From Oscillospiraceae bacterium (GTDB lineage: Bacteria > Bacillota > Clostridia > Oscillospirales > CAG-272): a stretch of DNA of 9,320 nucleotides. The translations under genes were made by a program, and so were the position numbers. The notes beneath the pieces were generated by a model that searched no databases, was not told where the DNA came from, and saw nothing but the letters and a program-made list of their open reading frames with translations. Within the stretch, counting starts at the first letter, position 1, and each line of letters starts with the position of its first letter. Positions 6,765 to 9,320 of this stretch are shown in pieces. Location: NCBI GenBank assembly GCA_015065205.1, contig SVQS01000066.1:1-9320 (forward strand), written 5' to 3'.

Positions 6765-6950
6765 AGTGAAGTTTTTGCTGCGCAAAAGTGAAGTTGATCG
6801 CTATGCTCACAGTGAAGTTTTGCTCGATACTCGCAAAGTGAAGTTAAGTTTACCTCTGCTGGGAACTCATACTTCGCCGCCAGGCGAAACTTCACTCACG
6901 CAGTGAACTTCACTGTTTTGCAACTTCACTTACCCGCAGGGTAAACTTAG
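6765..6950. repeat. Array of AGTGAAGTT 9-mers, direct then inverted, separated by variable palindromes
   Basis: Perfect AGTGAAGTT copies start at 6765, 6787, 6811 and 6837 (steps of 22, 24, 26). Perfect inverse copies AACTTCACT start at 6888, 6906 and 6922 (steps of 18, 16), with decayed copies near 6865-6874 and 6944-6952. The spacers are different short palindromes: TTTTGC-TGC-GCAAAA (6773-6787), TTTGC-N10-GCAAA (6818-6837), TTCGCC-GCCA-GGCGAA (6873-6888), CAC-GCA-GTG (6897-6905) and TACCC-GCA-GGGTA (6931-6943). When read in the AGTGAAGTT orientation, three of them have the loop TGC. The two halves are complementary, so the transcript can fold into one long stem. The array fills nearly the whole uvrB-to-four-helix gap. 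Confidence 0.9.
6845..6949. repeat. Long inverted repeat bounding the inner part of the array
   Basis: TAAGTTTACC (6845-6854) is the exact inverse of GGTAAACTTA (6940-6949). Pairing continues as CTGC (6856-6859) with GCAG (6936-6939) and GGG (6861-6863) with CCC (6933-6935), giving 17 base pairs interrupted only by two single-T bulges. It competes with the local TACCC-GCA-GGGTA hairpin. Confidence 0.8.
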
Positions 6951-6951
6951 T

Positions 6952-6988
6952 TGCCGAATCTGTGCGTCAGCGACGCCCTGATTCGGCA
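6952..6988. repeat. Hairpin across the uvrB stop codon, abutting the array
   Basis: TGCCGAATC (6952-6960) pairs with GATTCGGCA (6980-6988), and inside it GCGTC (6964-6968) pairs with GACGC (6972-6976) around a 3-base loop. The stop codon (6967-6969) is within it. On the coding strand no T-run follows, so it is not a standard terminator. It resembles the array's palindromes in having a tri-nucleotide loop and may protect or define the uvrB mRNA end. Confidence 0.75.
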
Positions 6989-8970
6989 TCGCGCAGCTTT
7001 TTAATCTCATCGCGCAGATATGCGGCTTTCTCAAATTCGAGGTGTTGCGCTGCTTTTTTCATTTCGACCGTAAGCTCGGCGATCAGCTTTTCGCGCTCGG
7101 TTTTGGTCAGCTTGCGACTCGCCTTTTCGGCAAGCCCTGCACGCGTGCGGATACCGCCCTCCCCCTTGGAGCCAACCTCAATAATATCACGCACGCCCTT
7201 GACAACGGTCTTGGGAGTGATGCCGTTTGCCTTGTTGTAGGCATCCTGAATTTCGCGGCGACGGTTGGTTTCGGTGATGGCTGCGCGCATCGAGCGTGTA
7301 ACGGTATCGGCATACATAATGACCTTTCCCTCGGCGTTACGTGCAGCGCGTCCAATGGTCTGAATAAGAGAGCGTTCGGCACGCAGAAATCCCTCTTTGT
7401 CGGCATCGAGTATGGCAACGAGAGAGACTTCGGGAATATCCAATCCCTCGCGCAAAAGGTTGATACCGACAAGGACATCGAACACGCCAAGGCGCAGGTC
7501 GCGGATGATTTCCATACGCTCCATTGTTTCTACGTTGTAGTGAATGTAGCGTACCTTGATGTTGTTATCTTCAAAGTACTCGGTGAGGTCTTCCGCCATC
7601 TTTTTGGTTAGAGTTGTCACCAAAACACGCTCATTTTTTGCAACACGTGTGCGAATTTCGCCCATCAGGTCGTCAACTTGACCTTCAACAGGGCGCACCT
7701 CGACCTCGGGATCAAGAAGCCCTGTGGGACGGATGATTTGCTCGACAACGCGCTCGGAATGTTCGTTTTCGTAGTCGCCGGGCGTGGCACTGACAAACAC
7801 TGCCTGTTGGATGCTTTGTTCGAATTCGTCAAAGAACAAGGGTCGGTTATCATAGGCCGACGGCAGACGGAAGCCGTAGTCGACAAGATTCTTTTTTCTT
7901 GCGGTGTCGCCACCGCTCATGCCGCGCACCTGCGGCACGGTGATGTGCGACTCGTCAATGAACATAACGTAGTCCTCGGGGAAATAATCGAGAAGTGTAA
8001 AAGGTGTCGCTCCCGGTTCCCTGCCCGAAAGCACACGAGAGTAGTTTTCAACCCCCGAGCAAAAGCCGATCTCGCGCAGCATTTCAAGGTCATAACGAAC
8101 ACGCTCACGTAGTCTTTGCGCTTCCAAAAGCTTGTTTTCGGACTCAAAATATGCAACACGTTCTATCATTTCGCGCTCAATTTCTGCAAGTGCAGCTTCT
8201 CTCTTTTCGTCAGAAACGGCATAGTGTGTGGCGGGATAGATGGCGGCATAGGTGAGCGTTCTTTTTAGCTCGCCCGTAACGATGTTGACCTCACAAATAC
8301 GGTCGATCTCGTCACCGAAAAACTCTATGCGTAGTGCGCTATTGTCCATATTTGCAGGAATAATTTCCACGGTATCACCGTTGACACGGAAGGAGTCGCG
8401 CTTGAGTGCGAGGTCGTTACGCGTATAACTGTTGGCAACCAATTTGCGGATGAAAATGTCGCGTCCGATAGGCATACCGGGTCGGATTGCGAGGACAAGT
8501 CCTTGATATTCGCTCGGGTCACCGAGGGAGTAGATGCAGGAAACCGATGCCACGATGATGACGTCGCGGCGCTCAAAGAGCGCACTCGTGGCACTGTGGC
8601 GCAAACGGTCGATCTCATCGTTGATGAGGGCGTCCTTTTCGATATACATATCCTTGCCCGGAATGTACGCCTCGGGCTGATAGTAGTCGTAATAAGAAAC
8701 AAAATATTCGACGGCGGCATCGGGAAAGAACTCACGCATTTCGGAACAGACCTGCGACGCCAAGGTTTTGTTGGGTTCCAGGATAAGCGTAGGGCGGTTA
8801 GTACGTGCAATAACGTTTGCCATGGTAAATGTCTTGCCCGAACCCGTAACGCCAAGCAAGGTTTGCATCCGCTCGCCGCGCAAAATGCCCTCGGTCAAGC
8901 TCTCTATTGCCTGCGGCTGGTCGCCCGTGGGGGAATATTCACTTTTGAGCACGAAGGGTTTACTCTGCAT
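6967..8970 (-). CDS. uvrB: UvrABC excinuclease subunit B (damage-verifying helicase-like ATPase)
   Basis: UvrB receives damaged DNA from UvrA, verifies the lesion with a beta-hairpin, and recruits UvrC for incision. The 667 residues match the family. Visible are Walker A GVTGSGKT at 40-47, the aromatic beta-hairpin base YFVSYYDYYQPEAYIP at 89-104, DESH at 339-342, SATPGDYE around 394-401, motif VI QTIGRAAR at 537-544, and a C-terminal UVR coiled segment (about 627-662) used for UvrA/UvrC contact. The segment IHYNVETMERMEIIR (476-490) departs from the common LHSDIDT-type sequence. The ATG at 8970 is preferred because GAGGTG lies six bases before it. A GTG at 8979, three codons earlier, is part of that ribosome binding site. 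A promoter lies at 9011-9039, and no LexA-type box was found near it. Confidence 0.98.
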   Translation of the reverse strand: MQSKPFVLKSEYSPTGDQPQAIESLTEGILRGERMQTLLGVTGSGKTFTMANVIARTNRPTLILEPNKTLASQVCSEMREFFPDAAVEYFVSYYDYYQPEAYIPGKDMYIEKDALINDEIDRLRHSATSALFERRDVIIVASVSCIYSLGDPSEYQGLVLAIRPGMPIGRDIFIRKLVANSYTRNDLALKRDSFRVNGDTVEIIPANMDNSALRIEFFGDEIDRICEVNIVTGELKRTLTYAAIYPATHYAVSDEKREAALAEIEREMIERVAYFESENKLLEAQRLRERVRYDLEMLREIGFCSGVENYSRVLSGREPGATPFTLLDYFPEDYVMFIDESHITVPQVRGMSGGDTARKKNLVDYGFRLPSAYDNRPLFFDEFEQSIQQAVFVSATPGDYENEHSERVVEQIIRPTGLLDPEVEVRPVEGQVDDLMGEIRTRVAKNERVLVTTLTKKMAEDLTEYFEDNNIKVRYIHYNVETMERMEIIRDLRLGVFDVLVGINLLREGLDIPEVSLVAILDADKEGFLRAERSLIQTIGRAARNAEGKVIMYADTVTRSMRAAITETNRRREIQDAYNKANGITPKTVVKGVRDIIEVGSKGEGGIRTRAGLAEKASRKLTKTEREKLIAELTVEMKKAAQHLEFEKAAYLRDEIKKLRDAESGRR

Positions 8971-9010
8971 TCGGTGCACCTCGCTTTCTCAAAATTTTCT
9001 CGTACCTTAC

Positions 9011-9039
9011 AGTATACCACATTTTTTGCGGCAAGTAAA
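9011..9039 (-). promoter_or_regulatory. Probable uvrB promoter with extended -10
   Basis: On the minus strand TTTACT (9034-9039, four of six -35 matches) and TATACT (9011-9016) are 17 bases apart. The -10 is preceded by TGG, giving the extended TGn element. It lies about 40 bases upstream of the uvrB start and probably drives uvrB, the four-helix gene and uvrA together. Confidence 0.72.
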
Positions 9040-9155
9040 GTCTTTTTTACATTTTCGTGTGCTACTTTTTGCTGCTCTTTTGCCACAATGTTGGAAATAA
9101 ATGGTTAGTCGGCAAAAAAAGATTGAAAATTGTGCAACTTTTTTTTGAAAAACTA
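9040..9155. other. Divergent uvrB/lon intergenic core, AT-rich, no gene
   Basis: Between the two divergent promoters there is no credible ORF. The only structure seen is a 7-bp inverted repeat, TTTTGCC (9078-9084) and GGCAAAA (9111-9117), with 26 bases between. Its arms are mostly A and T, and it has no U-tract in either direction, so it is not called a terminator. No GAAC-N4-GTTC SOS box, CIRCE or CtsR heptad pair was recognised. Confidence 0.5.
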
Positions 9156-9184
9156 TGGAAATTTCGAAAATAGTGTGCTATAAT
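9156..9184 (+). promoter_or_regulatory. Probable lon promoter with extended -10
   Basis: TATAAT at 9179-9184 is preceded by TGC (9176-9178), a perfect extended -10. A weak -35, TGGAAA (9156-9161), is 17 bases upstream. The interval holds the palindrome GAAATTTC (9158-9165), flanked by ACTAT (9152-9156) and ATAGT (9170-9174), a possible operator. The start would be near 9191, giving a leader of about 45 bases. Confidence 0.75.
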
Positions 9185-9235
9185 AAGATGAAATAGTGAA
9201 AAGTACCATTTGAACCCGTTTGAAAGGATTTTAGA

Positions 9236-9320
9236 ATGCCCGGATATATCGAAAATACCGAACCCGTTACGCTACCCGTGATTGCCCTGCGAGGCACGGT
9301 AGCCTTCCCTAAAATGACCA
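9236..9320 (+). CDS. lon: Lon ATP-dependent protease, first 28 residues (partial, runs off window)
   Basis: The frame opens with MPGYIENTEPVTLPVIAL and continues RGTVAFPKMT to the window edge. LPVIALRGTVAFPKM matches the LP-x-L-PLRG-xVVFPGM opening of the Lon substrate-binding (LAN) domain. The ATPase and Ser-Lys protease domains are beyond the window, so completeness is unknown. The start is supported by AAAGGA seven bases upstream and a strong extended -10 promoter. Lon degrades damaged and regulatory proteins in the cytoplasm. It is divergent from uvrB with about 265 bp between the start codons. Confidence 0.85.
   Translation, partial: MPGYIENTEPVTLPVIALRGTVAFPKMT

Noticed and set aside
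6747..6785. TTG start giving the four-helix protein 13 extra residues
   Set aside because: It lies inside a repeat palindrome, would have to encode the ribosome binding site of the better ATG at 6746, and adds residues outside the family core.
6765..6950. CRISPR array
   Set aside because: The repeat is only 9 bases, changes orientation within the array, and the spacers are 7-17 bases and palindromic. No cas gene is present.
8904..9086. 60-codon minus-strand frame beginning upstream of uvrB
   Set aside because: It has a GTG start with no ribosome binding site, spans the uvrB promoter and start, and overlaps uvrB in another frame.

Overview
The window looks like chromosomal DNA of an anaerobic Gram-positive bacterium of the class Clostridia (Firmicutes). 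Intergenic DNA is AT-rich, ribosome binding sites are strong AGGAG-type, promoters are close to the sigma-A consensus (TTGACA-17-TATAAT), the solute-binding protein has a Gram-positive-type lipoprotein signal, and uvrB and uvrA lie together. No lineage below class is claimed. Almost everything is on the minus strand; only the last 85 bases carry the start of a plus-strand gene.

Read in the minus-strand direction of transcription: (a) 8970-6967 uvrB and 6336-3514 uvrA, the DNA-damage recognition and loading proteins of nucleotide excision repair. They are separated by about 630 bp holding a 220-bp repeat array (6747-6966) and a small four-helix-bundle gene (6746-6390). The unit ends in a strong terminator at 3463-3502. 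(b) 3339-2539, 2491-1847 and 1834-1037 form a three-gene ABC importer operon for a polar amino acid (lipoprotein, permease, ATPase), with its own promoter at 3390-3418 and a terminator at 997-1017. (c) 944-730 is a compact transcription unit with a perfect promoter, an excellent ribosome binding site, a 24-codon ORF full of Phe and Tyr codons, and a rho-independent terminator. (d) 720-642 is a short repeat block merging into a second perfect promoter, which drives a PLP-dependent class I aminotransferase (597-1, running off the window). On the plus strand, lon (ATP-dependent protease) starts at 9236, divergent from uvrB.

Two places look most novel. The first is the uvrB-uvrA gap: seven perfect copies of a 9-mer (AGTGAAGTT), four direct and three inverted, are separated by variable short palindromes. 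Several of these have a TGC loop when read in the repeat's own orientation. Beside them is a lone gene of the 23S rRNA intervening-sequence (four-helix bundle) family. It resembles a hairpin-forming mobile or RNA-processed element parked inside a DNA-repair operon. The second is the aromatic-rich micro-ORF plus terminator before the aminotransferase. It looks like an amino-acid attenuator, apparently bypassed by a promoter whose -35 box belongs to an adjoining repeat.
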